Assembly (NCBI GenBank): GCA_048265185.1
Contig: JBLXBZ010000003.1
Span: 248,001-312,000, forward strand
Length of the DNA: 64,000 nucleotides
Direction: 5' to 3'
Source of the DNA: JBLXBZ01 sp048265185
Lineage (GTDB): Bacteria; Pseudomonadota; Alphaproteobacteria; Rhizobiales; Stappiaceae
Under the pieces are notes generated by a model that did not search any database, was not told the DNA's origin, and was given only the letters and a program-made list of their open reading frames with translations. The position numbers were made by a program, and so were the translations under genes. This document shows positions 17,617 through 26,193 of this stretch, in pieces (positions within the stretch are counted from its first letter, which is position 1; every line of letters begins with the position of its first letter).

Positions 17617-18570
17617 ATGCATAGCTATCTCGAATTCGAAAAACCTGTGGCCGCCCTTGAAGGCAAGATTCAGGAACTCAAGTCGCTCGCAGGTTCGGGG
17701 GACGTGGTTGATGTGGATGATGAAATTCATCGTCTGCAAGCCAAGGCGGAGCAGGTTCTTCGCGACATATACGCCAAACTTGCTCCCTGGCAGAAAACGC
17801 AGGTCGCGCGCCATCCGGACCGTCCTCACGCTCTGGACTATATTCAGGGTTTGATTGAAGATTTCACGTCACTGGCGGGGGATCGGAGTTTTGGCGAGGA
17901 TGCGGCGGTTATCGCGGGTTTGGGGAGGTTTCGCGGTGAGCCCGTGGCCGTTCTGGCCCAGGAAAAGGGCGCGGACACCCAGTCGCGCTTGAAGCGTAAT
18001 TTCGGTATGGCCCGCCCTGAAGGCTATCGCAAAGCGGTGCGAATCATGGAGATGGCGGAGCGGTTTTCCTTGCCGGTCGTGTCTCTGGTGGATACGGCGG
18101 GAGCTTATCCGGGAATCGGCGCGGAAGAGCGCGGGCAGGCGGAGGCCATCGCCCGTTCTACAGATATGTCCTTGGGCCTCAAGGTTCCCAATGTCGCTCT
18201 TGTGATCGGGGAGGGCGGGTCTGGCGGCGCGATTGCTATCGCGACGGCTAATTATGTCGCCATGCTTGAGCATTCGATATACAGCGTGATTTCGCCAGAG
18301 GCGGGAGCGTCTATTTTGTGGCGTGATAGCGCTAAAGCTCAAGACGCCGCCACGAATATGAAGATCACGGCGCAAGACTTGATAAAACTCGGCGTTATTG
18401 ATGAAATCATCGAAGAGCCTCTCGGTGGCGCTCACCGGGCGCGCGAAATTGTGATTGAGCGCGCCGGTAATGTTCTTGAGAAAGCTTTGGCGACGTTTAC
18501 GCCCATGTCAGGTGATGAGTTGATACGCCAACGTCGGGAAAAATTTCTTGAAATTGGCCGCTCTCTGTAA
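17617..18570 (+). CDS. accA: Acetyl-CoA carboxylase carboxyltransferase subunit alpha
   Basis: 317 residues. With AccD it transfers CO2 from carboxybiotin to acetyl-CoA, the first step of fatty acid synthesis. The start MHSYLEFEKPVAALEGKI matches the family N-terminus, so the ATG at 17617 is preferred over a GTG at 17605. Conserved blocks include RHPDRPHALDYI, FGMARPEGYRKA, DTAGAYPGIGAEERGQ and GEGGSGGAIAI, which form the acyl-CoA and biotin sites and the oxyanion holes. Monocistronic as seen here. Confidence 0.97.
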   Translation: MHSYLEFEKPVAALEGKIQELKSLAGSGDVVDVDDEIHRLQAKAEQVLRDIYAKLAPWQKTQVARHPDRPHALDYIQGLIEDFTSLAGDRSFGEDAAVIAGLGRFRGEPVAVLAQEKGADTQSRLKRNFGMARPEGYRKAVRIMEMAERFSLPVVSLVDTAGAYPGIGAEERGQAEAIARSTDMSLGLKVPNVALVIGEGGSGGAIAIATANYVAMLEHSIYSVISPEAGASILWRDSAKAQDAATNMKITAQDLIKLGVIDEIIEEPLGGAHRAREIVIERAGNVLEKALATFTPMSGDELIRQRREKFLEIGRSL

Positions 18571-18777
18571 GAAACGCGCTGTTTTTTACCTTGCTATTAA
18601 ATTGCCTGATTTATTCGCCATATGAAGCCGATCTGGCGTGAGCGGCTAATGCGCCGCGGATCGCCGGGAGTATGTCGACGTTGGTAACGGTTGATCAACC
18701 ATATTTGTCTAACGTTGCGAACAGGTATGAGCGAATACGGTTGCGATTTAAGCGGCGTGTGAAACAGGGGTGATTTT
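18571..18777. other. Intergenic region before the L,D-transpeptidase unit
   Basis: 207 bases without a gene. It contains a perfect 12-base palindrome, GGTTGATCAACC, at 18689-18700, about 90 bases before a 45-codon ORF and 212 bases before the transpeptidase start. This could be an operator; nothing else stands out. Confidence 0.35.
18689..18700. promoter_or_regulatory. Perfect 12-base palindrome upstream of the transpeptidase unit
   Basis: GGTTGATCAACC is its own reverse complement and lies in the non-coding gap. It has the size of a dimeric repressor half-site pair, but no regulator can be named and a single such palindrome can occur by chance. Confidence 0.25.
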
Positions 18778-18915
18778 ATGGCGGCTCCAACCTTGGGCGG
18801 CGATGGCGTGCGTAATGCGAGCGTCAGCCGCCGTGTATTCAAGGACGGGATTCCGGAGTATGGGGTCATGCGCTGCGGGGAATCGTCAAAGGATGGAGGA
18901 GCGTTCGCGAAATGA
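18778..18915 (+). CDS. Possible 45-codon ORF coupled to the L,D-transpeptidase gene
   Basis: An ATG at 18778 with AGGGG 7 bases upstream opens a 45-residue frame starting MAAPTLGGDGVRNASV and stopping at 18913-18915, where TGA overlaps the ATG of the next gene (ATGA). The peptide has no signal, membrane segment or recognised motif. The good ribosome site and the exact coupling argue for translation, perhaps as a leader controlling the next gene; the unremarkable composition argues for chance. Confidence 0.35.
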   Translation: MAAPTLGGDGVRNASVSRRVFKDGIPEYGVMRCGESSKDGGAFAK

Positions 18916-20216
18916 AACTTGTTAGAAGTCTTCGCGCCCGCGCTCCGTTTGTGAGTAAACTTCTCATGGTTGGGGCTTTGTCCCTGCTTATGGCGGGGTG
19001 TCAGGCGGCCGACGAGCTCGGCTATGGCCCAAAGGCCCAAAGGCCTGTCAGCACAGAAGTCAGGCGTCAAATGAACAAGCTGGGCATGAAATCCAGCTCC
19101 CCCATCATGTTGCGCATTTTCAAAGAAAGCTCGGAGCTTGAGGTTTGGAAACAAACCCGCTCGGGGAAATTTGCGTTGCTGGAAACATTTGAGATCTGCA
19201 AATGGTCCGGCGATCTTGGTCCTAAATTCAAGGAAGGGGACCGACAGGCGCCAGAAGGATTTTATGAAATCACTCCGGCCTTGATGAATCCGAACTCAAA
19301 CTATCACTTGGCGTTTAATATTGGGTTTCCCAATCGCTATGATCGTGCCCATGGACGTACGGGCTCACATTTGATGGTTCATGGCGCTTGCTCGTCGCGG
19401 GGCTGTTACGCCATGACGGACGCTCAGGTTCAGGACATTTACGCTTTGGCGCGCGAATCCTTTAAAGGTGGACAGCGTTCGTTTCAGGTTCAGGCGTTTC
19501 CCTTTCGCATGACGGCGGAGAATATGGCCAAGCATCACGATAGTCCCCATATTGAATACTGGCGGATGCTGAAGACCGGATATGATCATTTTGAGGTCAC
19601 CAAAAGACCGCCGGTGGTTGATGTTTGTGAAAAGAAATATGTCTTTGACGCGACGCCGGTGATCGAAGGAGCGCCCTTTAACGCGGTGGCGCGCTGTCCG
19701 GCCTATTCCGTCCCTCCCGCCGTTCAAACTGCGGTGTTGGCGAAACAAGCCAAAGACAATGAAGAATATGCGCAGATCGTCGCCAGCATGAAGCGTAGCG
19801 AAGAACGTAAGAAGCGCTGGAAAGAAACGGAATCTCAAATCGCCGAATTTTTGGGCGGAGGAAAAGCCGACGAGCCGAAGGCTGGCGTTCAGACGGCGGT
19901 GACCGGCGATGCGGCTGGTAGTGGGGACGTCGCCGCCAGCGGAGCGACTGCTCTGGCCTCTGGCTCCGCAGCCAATGGTCTTCCTGTGAGAAATCCCGCG
20001 CGAAGCGCCGCAGTGAAGCAGAAAGACGGTGAAGGGTTTTTCGGTTCATTATTCGGCGGCGGCGATAAAAATAGCGACGCTCCGGTGGCTTCGGCTTATT
20101 CTGCGGAGGGCGCGAATGATAGCGGCGGCTTTTTCTCCCGTCTGAACCCATTTGCGGACGGACCCGCGCCTGAATCTGGAAACGATGAGGTGACGCCGCC
20201 TTCGAAGCCGCAATAG
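18912..20216 (+). CDS. YafK-like L,D-transpeptidase lipoprotein
   Basis: 434 residues. A signal with lipobox LMAGC places the lipidated Cys at residue 30. A YkuD (L,D-transpeptidase) domain spans about 60-220 with the catalytic block HGACSSRGCYAMTD; His157 and Cys165 correspond to the conserved pair of the YafK/DpaA subgroup, which cuts or makes links between peptidoglycan and lipoprotein or acts on murein crosslinks. After about residue 300 the sequence is low-complexity Ala/Gly/Ser with FFGSLFGGGD and FFSRLNPF repeats. GGAGGAG lies 10 bases before the ATG. It converges with pdxY, 6 bases between stops. Confidence 0.85.
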   Translation: MKLVRSLRARAPFVSKLLMVGALSLLMAGCQAADELGYGPKAQRPVSTEVRRQMNKLGMKSSSPIMLRIFKESSELEVWKQTRSGKFALLETFEICKWSGDLGPKFKEGDRQAPEGFYEITPALMNPNSNYHLAFNIGFPNRYDRAHGRTGSHLMVHGACSSRGCYAMTDAQVQDIYALARESFKGGQRSFQVQAFPFRMTAENMAKHHDSPHIEYWRMLKTGYDHFEVTKRPPVVDVCEKKYVFDATPVIEGAPFNAVARCPAYSVPPAVQTAVLAKQAKDNEEYAQIVASMKRSEERKKRWKETESQIAEFLGGGKADEPKAGVQTAVTGDAAGSGDVAASGATALASGSAANGLPVRNPARSAAVKQKDGEGFFGSLFGGGDKNSDAPVASAYSAEGANDSGGFFSRLNPFADGPAPESGNDEVTPPSKPQ

Positions 20217-20222
20217 CGGGCT

Positions 20223-21122
20223 TCAAGCGCGGCGGGGCTTGTCCAGAACGCGTCGGCTTGAGACCAGCGCCATTGGTCCGAGAATGGACGCTTGCTCACT
20301 GACCACCAGTAATTGTTCGGCCCCTTGCTTAACGCTGCGCGCGACGAGCTCGAAAGTTGAGGCGGCGGCGCGTTTCAAGGAGCCTTCTTCCCCGTGTCCT
20401 TCTAAAAGCCGCGCTATGAATAGGGCGGAGATCAGGTCGCCGGTTCCATGCGGCGCGTTAGGGACAAGTCCATGTTCGGCTGCTATGACGTCTGAAGGCG
20501 TCACGAGCAGGTTGGAGACCGAGTTTCGGCGCAACGCCGGCGCCGACGTCACCAAGACCCGGTCAGGACCAAGCGCGCGCGCGCTGGCTATGGTTTGCGT
20601 TTCCGCGTCCGCTTGAAGTCCGGTGAGCCATGAAAGTTCAAAGGCGTTTGGCGTTGATATATCGGCAAGGGGAATTAGGGTGTCGCGAATAGCGGCCGCC
20701 GTTTCTTCCGGCACATAAAGCCCCCCCATGTCGCCGATCACGGGATCGCAGACATAAAGGACATTGGGATTGGCTTTGCGTGTCGCCGCCACCAGCTCGG
20801 CTATTGCGGCCGCTTGCGTGGGAGCGCCCAGATACCCCGAAATCACTGCGCCAACGTTCTTCAACCCGTCAGAGGCCGCCAGATCGTTGAGTATTTGCGA
20901 GAACCCCTCGTCTGAGGCGACGATACGCGTGCCTTTGCCCAATTCTGGTTGCCAGGGCAGGAGGATCGTTGGAACGAACCACACCGTATAGCCAAGACGC
21001 TCGAGCGCGAACACCGCGCCGCGCCCGCCAATGGAGCCGCGCACCACCTGAGAGGTGATCACCAGAATGTCCGGGCGCTGCTTTTCTGCGCCGTTTGGCT
21101 GTGAAGAGCGAGGTGAGATCAT
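20223..21122 (-). CDS. pdxY: Pyridoxal kinase, PdxY type
   Basis: 299 residues, ribokinase-like fold. Phosphorylates pyridoxal in vitamin B6 salvage. The start MISPRSSQPNG at 21122 has GAGG 6 bases upstream; a TTG at 21134 is less likely. The N-terminal ILVITSQVVRGSIGGRGA is the pyridoxal-site block, YVCDPVIGDMGGLYVP binds ATP and metal, and the anion-hole NAPHGTGDLISALF contains the catalytic Asp. It lies 47 bases after ispG on the same strand and may be cotranscribed with it. Confidence 0.92.
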   Translation of the reverse strand: MISPRSSQPNGAEKQRPDILVITSQVVRGSIGGRGAVFALERLGYTVWFVPTILLPWQPELGKGTRIVASDEGFSQILNDLAASDGLKNVGAVISGYLGAPTQAAAIAELVAATRKANPNVLYVCDPVIGDMGGLYVPEETAAAIRDTLIPLADISTPNAFELSWLTGLQADAETQTIASARALGPDRVLVTSAPALRRNSVSNLLVTPSDVIAAEHGLVPNAPHGTGDLISALFIARLLEGHGEEGSLKRAAASTFELVARSVKQGAEQLLVVSEQASILGPMALVSSRRVLDKPRRA

Positions 21123-21169
21123 TGCGTTCCTCAAAGGGTCGGCAGGAGGGGAAGGGCGATGCTCATGCG

Positions 21170-22420
21170 TCAGCTTATCGTCTGACCGCCGAATCGCTGT
21201 TCAATATAGTCGGCGACCATTTGTTTAAAGTCCTCAGCTATTTTTGCTCCGCGTAAAGTTTTAACTTTTTTTCCGTCGATAAACACCGGTGCGGCTGGGG
21301 TTTCGCCTGTTCCGGGTAAAGATATGCCAATATCGGCAAATTTGGATTCTCCCGGGCCATTGACGATGCAGCCCATCACGGCGACGTTCAGAGCCTCGAC
21401 GCCGGGATAACGCTCACGCCATTGTGGCATGGATTCGCGCAAATTCGCTTGGATATCTTCGGCGAGCTCCTGAAAAACGGTGGAGGTGGTTCGTCCGCAA
21501 CCAGGGCAAGCCGCCACCACGGGAACAAAAGCGCGAAACCCCATCACTTGCAACAGTTCTTGTGCGACTTGCACTTCACGGCTGCGGTCTCCGCCGGGTT
21601 CAGGCGTGAGCGAGACGCGAATCGTGTCGCCTATGCCCTGCTGAAGCAAAATCCCCATGGAGGCGGCGGAGGCGACGACGCCCTTGGTGCCCATGCCGGC
21701 CTCGGTCAGCCCCAAATGCAGGGCGTAGTCGCAGCGCCGGGCGAGGTCCGCGTAAACTGCGATGAGATCCTGAACCTGGCTGACCTTGGCCGATAGAATG
21801 ATCTTGTCTCGGCCCATGCCGATGCTTTCCGCGCGTTGCGCTGACAAGAGGCCAGATTGAATGATGGCTTCATGCATGACGAAGGCTGCGGGGCGCGGGG
21901 CCGAGCTTGCGGCGTTTTCATCCATCAAATGAGTGAGCAACTCTTGATCAAGAGAGCCCCAGTTGACGCCGATGCGGACCGGCTTGTCATATTTCAGCGC
22001 TGTTTCGATGATCTGGGAATATTGCGTGTCGCGTTTGGCTTTGAAGCCTACGTTCCCCGGATTGATCCGGTATTTCGCCAACGCTTGCGCGCATGCCGGG
22101 TGGTCGGCCAGCAATTTATGTCCGATATAGTGAAAATCTCCCACCAGCGGAACATGCACGCCGATTCTTTCCAACCGTTCGTGAATGCGGGGCACGGCGG
22201 CGGCGGCTTCATCTCGGTCGACGGTGATTCTGACGATTTCAGAACCAGCTCGCGCTAATTGGGAGACTTGGGCCACGGTGGCGTCGATATCCGCCGTGTC
22301 GGTGTTGGTCATGGATTGCACCACAACGGGCGCGCCGCCGCCCACCGTGACATTTCCCACTTTCACCGGCACGGATTGCCGGCGCGGCGTCAAACCGCTT
22401 GGATTACTGGCGTCATGCAT
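21170..22420 (-). CDS. ispG: 4-hydroxy-3-methylbut-2-en-1-yl diphosphate synthase
   Basis: 416 residues from the ATG at 22420 (an in-frame TTG at 22432 is also possible). It reduces methylerythritol cyclodiphosphate in the MEP isoprenoid pathway using a [4Fe-4S] cluster. The cluster ligands are visible in ACPGCGRTT and in VMGCIVNGPGE, with the following Glu. The N-terminal TIM-barrel starts VKVGNVTVGGGAPVVVQSMT. pdxY follows 47 bases later. A GCGACACT/AGTGTCGC inverted repeat lies just upstream. Confidence 0.96.
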   Translation of the reverse strand: MHDASNPSGLTPRRQSVPVKVGNVTVGGGAPVVVQSMTNTDTADIDATVAQVSQLARAGSEIVRITVDRDEAAAAVPRIHERLERIGVHVPLVGDFHYIGHKLLADHPACAQALAKYRINPGNVGFKAKRDTQYSQIIETALKYDKPVRIGVNWGSLDQELLTHLMDENAASSAPRPAAFVMHEAIIQSGLLSAQRAESIGMGRDKIILSAKVSQVQDLIAVYADLARRCDYALHLGLTEAGMGTKGVVASAASMGILLQQGIGDTIRVSLTPEPGGDRSREVQVAQELLQVMGFRAFVPVVAACPGCGRTTSTVFQELAEDIQANLRESMPQWRERYPGVEALNVAVMGCIVNGPGESKFADIGISLPGTGETPAAPVFIDGKKVKTLRGAKIAEDFKQMVADYIEQRFGGQTIS

Positions 22421-22775
22421 AGGGTGATCCAATTTTCACTTTGTGTTCGCGCGACACTGTCGTTGCATCGACCTTTATTTGATTGAGTAGTGTCGCACAA
22501 GCCGCCGCGCAAGGGGGAACGTATCTTGAGTCTCTGAATGGGCGATGAAGGGAAGGCCTTTGCCAAAGTCGCGGTTGAAAAAGCGTTTCTATATGATGTG
22601 ATAATGAAGTTTTATTGAGGTGTTGTCATCTTTTGGCAAGGCTTTGATGTGACGGTGTCAAACGCTTGGCGCTTGGGCGCCATTGGTTCTGCGCAGCAAT
22701 TTGTTCCTGTCTTCGACGAATCGCGCAAGGGGACGCCAGAGAGTTTGATAGGTTAACGACGAAAGGGAATGGACC
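22421..22775. other. Divergent region ispG / bdhA with an inverted repeat
   Basis: 355 bases between divergent genes. An 8-bp inverted repeat, GCGACACT at 22451-22458 and AGTGTCGC at 22489-22496, lies 30-76 bases upstream of ispG and could be an operator or leader stem. No RNA gene or credible ORF is seen in the remainder. Confidence 0.35.
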
Positions 22776-23558
22776 ATGCTTTCCAATAAAACTGCAGTTG
22801 TCACCGGCTCCACCTCCGGCATCGGGCTTGGCTACGCCCGCGCCCTTGCGAAACAAGGCGCGAACGTCGTGATTAACGGTTTTGGCGAGGTTGGCGCAAT
22901 TGAGAAAGAGCGGTCAGGGATCGAGAGCGAATTTGGCGTGAAATGCGTTTACTCACCCGCCGATATGACCAAGCCGGATGAAATTGGCGCCATGATCGTT
23001 GACGCGGAAAAAGAGTTTGGCTCCGTTGACGTTCTGATCAACAACGCCGGCATTCAATATGTCTCGCCTATCGAAGATTTTCCGCCGGAAAAATGGGATG
23101 CGATTCTGGCCATTAACCTGTCGTCCGCATTTCACACTATTCGTCACGCCGTTCCGGGGATGAAAAAACGCGGATGGGGCCGGATCATCAACACCGCTTC
23201 GGCTCATGCTTTGGTGGCGTCGCCGTTTAAATCGGCTTATGTCACCGCTAAACATGGGATTGCCGGCCTGACGAAAACCGTGGCTCTGGAAGTTGCTGAG
23301 CATGGCGTCACGGTGAATGCGATCTGTCCTGGTTATGTCTGGACGCCTTTGGTGGAAAAGCAAATTCCAGACACCATGAAAGCGCGTGGCCTGAGCGAAG
23401 AGCAGGTGAAAAAGGACGTGCTTCTTGCGGCGCAGCCCACAAAGGAATTCGTTACGGTCGAACAGGTCGCAAGTCTTGCCGTTTATCTTTGCTCCGAGGG
23501 AGCGGCGTCCATCACTGGCACGACCATGCAGATGGATGGCGGCTGGGTCGCTCAATAA
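22776..23558 (+). CDS. bdhA: 3-hydroxybutyrate dehydrogenase
   Basis: 260-residue short-chain dehydrogenase, interconverting 3-hydroxybutyrate and acetoacetate with NAD in polyhydroxybutyrate breakdown. The NAD motif TGSTSGIG is at residues 10-17, NNAG at 89-92, and the catalytic set is Ser142, Tyr155 and Lys159 in SAYVTAKHG. The end MQMDGGWVAQ is typical of this enzyme. AAGGG lies 8-12 bases before the ATG. A patatin gene follows 95 bases later, a pairing common in alphaproteobacteria. Confidence 0.93.
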   Translation: MLSNKTAVVTGSTSGIGLGYARALAKQGANVVINGFGEVGAIEKERSGIESEFGVKCVYSPADMTKPDEIGAMIVDAEKEFGSVDVLINNAGIQYVSPIEDFPPEKWDAILAINLSSAFHTIRHAVPGMKKRGWGRIINTASAHALVASPFKSAYVTAKHGIAGLTKTVALEVAEHGVTVNAICPGYVWTPLVEKQIPDTMKARGLSEEQVKKDVLLAAQPTKEFVTVEQVASLAVYLCSEGAASITGTTMQMDGGWVAQ

Positions 23559-23595
23559 CGGGACGTCTCAAAGGTTGTCGAGAATGAGCGTTTCC

Positions 23596-23623
23596 ATATC
23601 GCGGATGGCTTCATCCGCGATAT
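23596..23623 (+). terminator. Hairpin between bdhA and the patatin gene
   Basis: A perfect 11-bp stem (23596-23606 with 23613-23623) with a six-base loop GGCTTC is followed by a weak TTCCTTT tract. It may attenuate read-through from bdhA into the patatin gene. Confidence 0.55.
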
Positions 23624-23653
23624 TTCCTTTGGTATGATTGGGAGATAAGTCCT

Positions 23654-24676
23654 ATGGCGGCTAAGCAAAAAGCGAAACGCATAAATCTTGCGCTTCAGGG
23701 CGGCGGCGCCCATGGGGCGTTCACATGGGGTGTTCTTGACTGGTTGCTTGAGCATGAACACCTCGAAATCGACGGCGTCTCGGGCACGTCCGCAGGGGCG
23801 ATGAACGCTGTTGTTCTCGCCGACGGCTTTGAGAAAGACGGCCCTGACGGGGCGCGGGAAGCTCTGCACGGTTTTTGGAAAGCCGTTAGCCGCGGCGCAT
23901 GGTTCAGCCCTGTTAAGCGTTCACCGCTTGATATCGCTCTGGGACAGTGGAGCCTCGACACTTCTCCTGGTTATCTCGCGCTTGATTTCGCCTCGCGTTA
24001 CGCCTCGCCCTATGAGCTGAATCCGCTCAACATCAACCCCTTGCGTGACATCGTCGAGAAGGTTGTGGATTTTGACAGGGTTCGTTCTTGCGACGGAATT
24101 CGGGTTTTTCTTGCGGCGACCAATGTTTATTCAGGCAAAATTCGTGTGTTCTCAGGTGAAGAACTGACTTTGGACGCGGTGATGGCCTCCGCTTGTTTGC
24201 CGCAAATGTTTCACGCGGTGGAGATTGACGGCGAAGCTTACTGGGACGGCGGCTTCATGGGAAATCCCCCCCTGTTTCCCTTGTTATACGATACCGAAAC
24301 GCGCGACACGCTGCTGATTCAAATTAACCCGATTGAGCGCCGTGAAACGCCGAAAACGGCGTCTGACATCGTCAACCGCTTGAATGAAATCACCTTTAAT
24401 TCATCGCTGTTGCGGGAGTTGCGGGCGATTAATTTTGTTGGTCGCTTGATCGATGAAGGAAAACTTACGAGCGATGAATACCGTAAAAGCAATATTCACC
24501 GGATATCGGGAGATGATTTGAAGCCTTTGCACGCGTCGTCAAAGATGAACGCTGAATGGGACTTTCTGTTGCATTTGCGTGATATCGGCCGGGCTACGGC
24601 GGAAAAATGGGCTGCGGAGAATTATGAGTATGTGGGCGTGCGTTCCACGGTGGATTTGCGCGGAGAATTTTCCTGA
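23654..24676 (+). CDS. Patatin-like phospholipase
   Basis: 340 residues. The oxyanion-hole motif GGGAHG is at residues 16-21, the nucleophile Ser46 in GTSAG (44-48), and the catalytic Asp in WDGGFMGN near residue 200. The patatin domain spans about 11-225; the C-terminal 110 residues contain an HRISGDD segment seen in the bdhA-linked subgroup. It is a soluble protein with no signal peptide. Association with bdhA suggests a role with polyhydroxybutyrate granules or lipid turnover, which is inference. Confidence 0.9.
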   Translation: MAAKQKAKRINLALQGGGAHGAFTWGVLDWLLEHEHLEIDGVSGTSAGAMNAVVLADGFEKDGPDGAREALHGFWKAVSRGAWFSPVKRSPLDIALGQWSLDTSPGYLALDFASRYASPYELNPLNINPLRDIVEKVVDFDRVRSCDGIRVFLAATNVYSGKIRVFSGEELTLDAVMASACLPQMFHAVEIDGEAYWDGGFMGNPPLFPLLYDTETRDTLLIQINPIERRETPKTASDIVNRLNEITFNSSLLRELRAINFVGRLIDEGKLTSDEYRKSNIHRISGDDLKPLHASSKMNAEWDFLLHLRDIGRATAEKWAAENYEYVGVRSTVDLRGEFS

Positions 24677-24774
24677 ACGACCGATTTTCCTCCAGCAGCT
24701 TTATGCGCTCGCACGCGTTTGAAGCTGAGCGGGGCGGATGGCAGATTACATGTGGAAAATCGATAAAATTTTAG

Positions 24775-24828
24775 AAAAAAAGCGCACGCCAACCATTTGG
24801 CAAGAAATATGCCCCATGTTTGGCGTGC
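24775..24828 (-). terminator. Orphan Rho-independent terminator on the minus strand
   Basis: On the minus strand a 9-bp stem (24820-24828 with 24784-24792) with a 27-base apical region is followed after GC by seven T (24781-24775). No minus-strand gene lies upstream of it within 370 bases: the next gene, at 25148, reads the other way. The patatin gene ends 98 bases to the left on the plus strand, where this hairpin has no T tract. Confidence 0.6.
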
Positions 24829-25140
24829 TGACTGTTTGGTAGTGCGTCGTCAGCGCTGGCGGATGGGGAGAGATGGCAAATGCGACCCCGCCATTTCTCT
24901 CCGTCTCGCCGGACCTTTCGCGAATATAGCGGAGCGTTGCGCCAATGCGAAGCCCCTTCATTGCTAAATATGCAAACAAGGTTAGCGGCCTCGCCTGAAT
25001 TTTTGGTTTGCCGGGTTTTGGCCTCCGCCCTATTTTGGCCGCGCCTTCTTGGAAAATTTCATGTTCGCCTGCTATGAAGCATGAAATGAATGAAGCGCGC
25101 CTTCGCCTTTCTCTTCTCTTGTGAAACAAAACTGTTGAGC
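24775..25140 (-). ncRNA. Candidate non-coding transcript ending at the orphan terminator
   Basis: The region between the patatin and pentapeptide genes (24677-25147, 471 bases) has no supported protein gene. On the minus strand it contains a hairpin with GGAGAGA and TGGC arms (24867-24902) and ends in a Rho-independent terminator. A 127-codon minus-strand frame runs through the terminator itself and starts with TTG, so it is unlikely to be coding. The 5' end is not located; the stated upper limit is only the end of the gap. No known RNA family is recognised. Confidence 0.25.
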
Positions 25141-25147
25141 TGACGAC

Positions 25148-25999
25148 ATGATCCGTAAAACTGGTTTATTTGGGAAGTTTGTGGCGGGAGGCGTTCGTGC
25201 GCTTTGCGCCGTCGCTTTTGTGCTGGGAGGGGCGCAGGTCGCATTGTCTGATGCTGCGTCGCAGCAAAATCTGAAAACGCTGATCGCTAGCGGAGCTTGC
25301 CCGGGCTGTGATTTCAAGCTTGCTGAAATGCGCAACGTGCGGGTTGAGAACGCCAATCTCGCTGGCGCCGTTTTAAGAGAGGCGGATCTCAAGCAGGCGG
25401 TGTTGATCAATGGCGATTTTTCCGATGCTGATTTACGGCGCATGGAGGGCGAGAGGGCTGATTTTTCGGGTGGGGACTTCAGCGGATCAAAGATGCGCGG
25501 CGTTGATTTGGAGAAGTCAAAGCTCGTCGGCGCCAAATTTGTCGAATCTGACGTTCGCAATGCCGATTTTATGAGCGTTGACCTGAGCGGAGCGGATTTT
25601 ACGGATGCGGATCTGCGTTTGACGCTTTTTGTTCGCTCCGTCGCCATTGGCGCTGTTTTTCTTAACGCCAAAATGGATGGAGTCAATTTGGAGCGGGTCA
25701 ATTTGCGCGGCGCCAATCTTTCCGGCGCGCGGATGCCTTATAGCAACCTCAACAGAATACAGGCCGCAGGCGCAGATTTTTCTGGAGCGGATCTTTCCGG
25801 CGTTCGGCTTTCGAGCGCGAATTTGTCTGGCGCGAATCTGACAAATGCGAGTTTATACGGCGCTTTGTTGCGTCATACGAATTTATCCGGCGCAGATCTC
25901 ACGGGCGCGCGTGGATTAGAGCAGGAGCGGGTTGAGTTCGCTTGCGGGGACGCGCAAACGAAACTTCCGGCGGGAATCACCCTAAAACCTTGCCGTTAG
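25148..25999 (+). CDS. Exported pentapeptide-repeat protein
   Basis: 283 residues with an N-terminal signal peptide (residues 1-30, VRALCAVAFVLGGAQVALS). From about residue 60 to 255 it is built of A(D/N)LXX pentapeptides, such as ANLAG, ADLKQ, ADFSG, ANLSG and ADLTG, which fold as a right-handed quadrilateral beta helix. A CPGCDF pair of Cys precedes the repeats and two Cys lie near the C-terminus, so a disulfide in the periplasm is possible. Function of such exported proteins is unknown. Confidence 0.85.
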   Translation: MIRKTGLFGKFVAGGVRALCAVAFVLGGAQVALSDAASQQNLKTLIASGACPGCDFKLAEMRNVRVENANLAGAVLREADLKQAVLINGDFSDADLRRMEGERADFSGGDFSGSKMRGVDLEKSKLVGAKFVESDVRNADFMSVDLSGADFTDADLRLTLFVRSVAIGAVFLNAKMDGVNLERVNLRGANLSGARMPYSNLNRIQAAGADFSGADLSGVRLSSANLSGANLTNASLYGALLRHTNLSGADLTGARGLEQERVEFACGDAQTKLPAGITLKPCR

Positions 26000-26109
26000 A
26001 GAATTTTATCTGGAATCATCTGGCGGACCGATGAGGAGCTGCGAATTTTGAAGTTGAGCGCGCCGGCCACCGGATCTTGAGTGAGAAGTTTTACGCCTGC
26101 AACTTGATG

Positions 26110-26138
26110 AAAAAACCGGCGCTCGTTTGGCGCCGGTT
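26110..26138 (-). terminator. Rho-independent terminator after mipA
   Basis: On the minus strand a perfect 9-bp stem (26130-26138 with 26114-26122) with a seven-base loop runs into six T. It lies 56 bases beyond the mipA stop. Confidence 0.85.
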
Positions 26139-26193
26139 GCAGATGGTTTGAACTTCGGGGTGGCGGTTCGCGTTTGACGCGCGCCGCGCGGGG

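Noticed and set aside
24746..25129. 127-codon minus-strand frame in the patatin-pentapeptide gap
   Set aside because: TTG start, no ribosome site, runs through a Rho-independent terminator, and no family resemblance.
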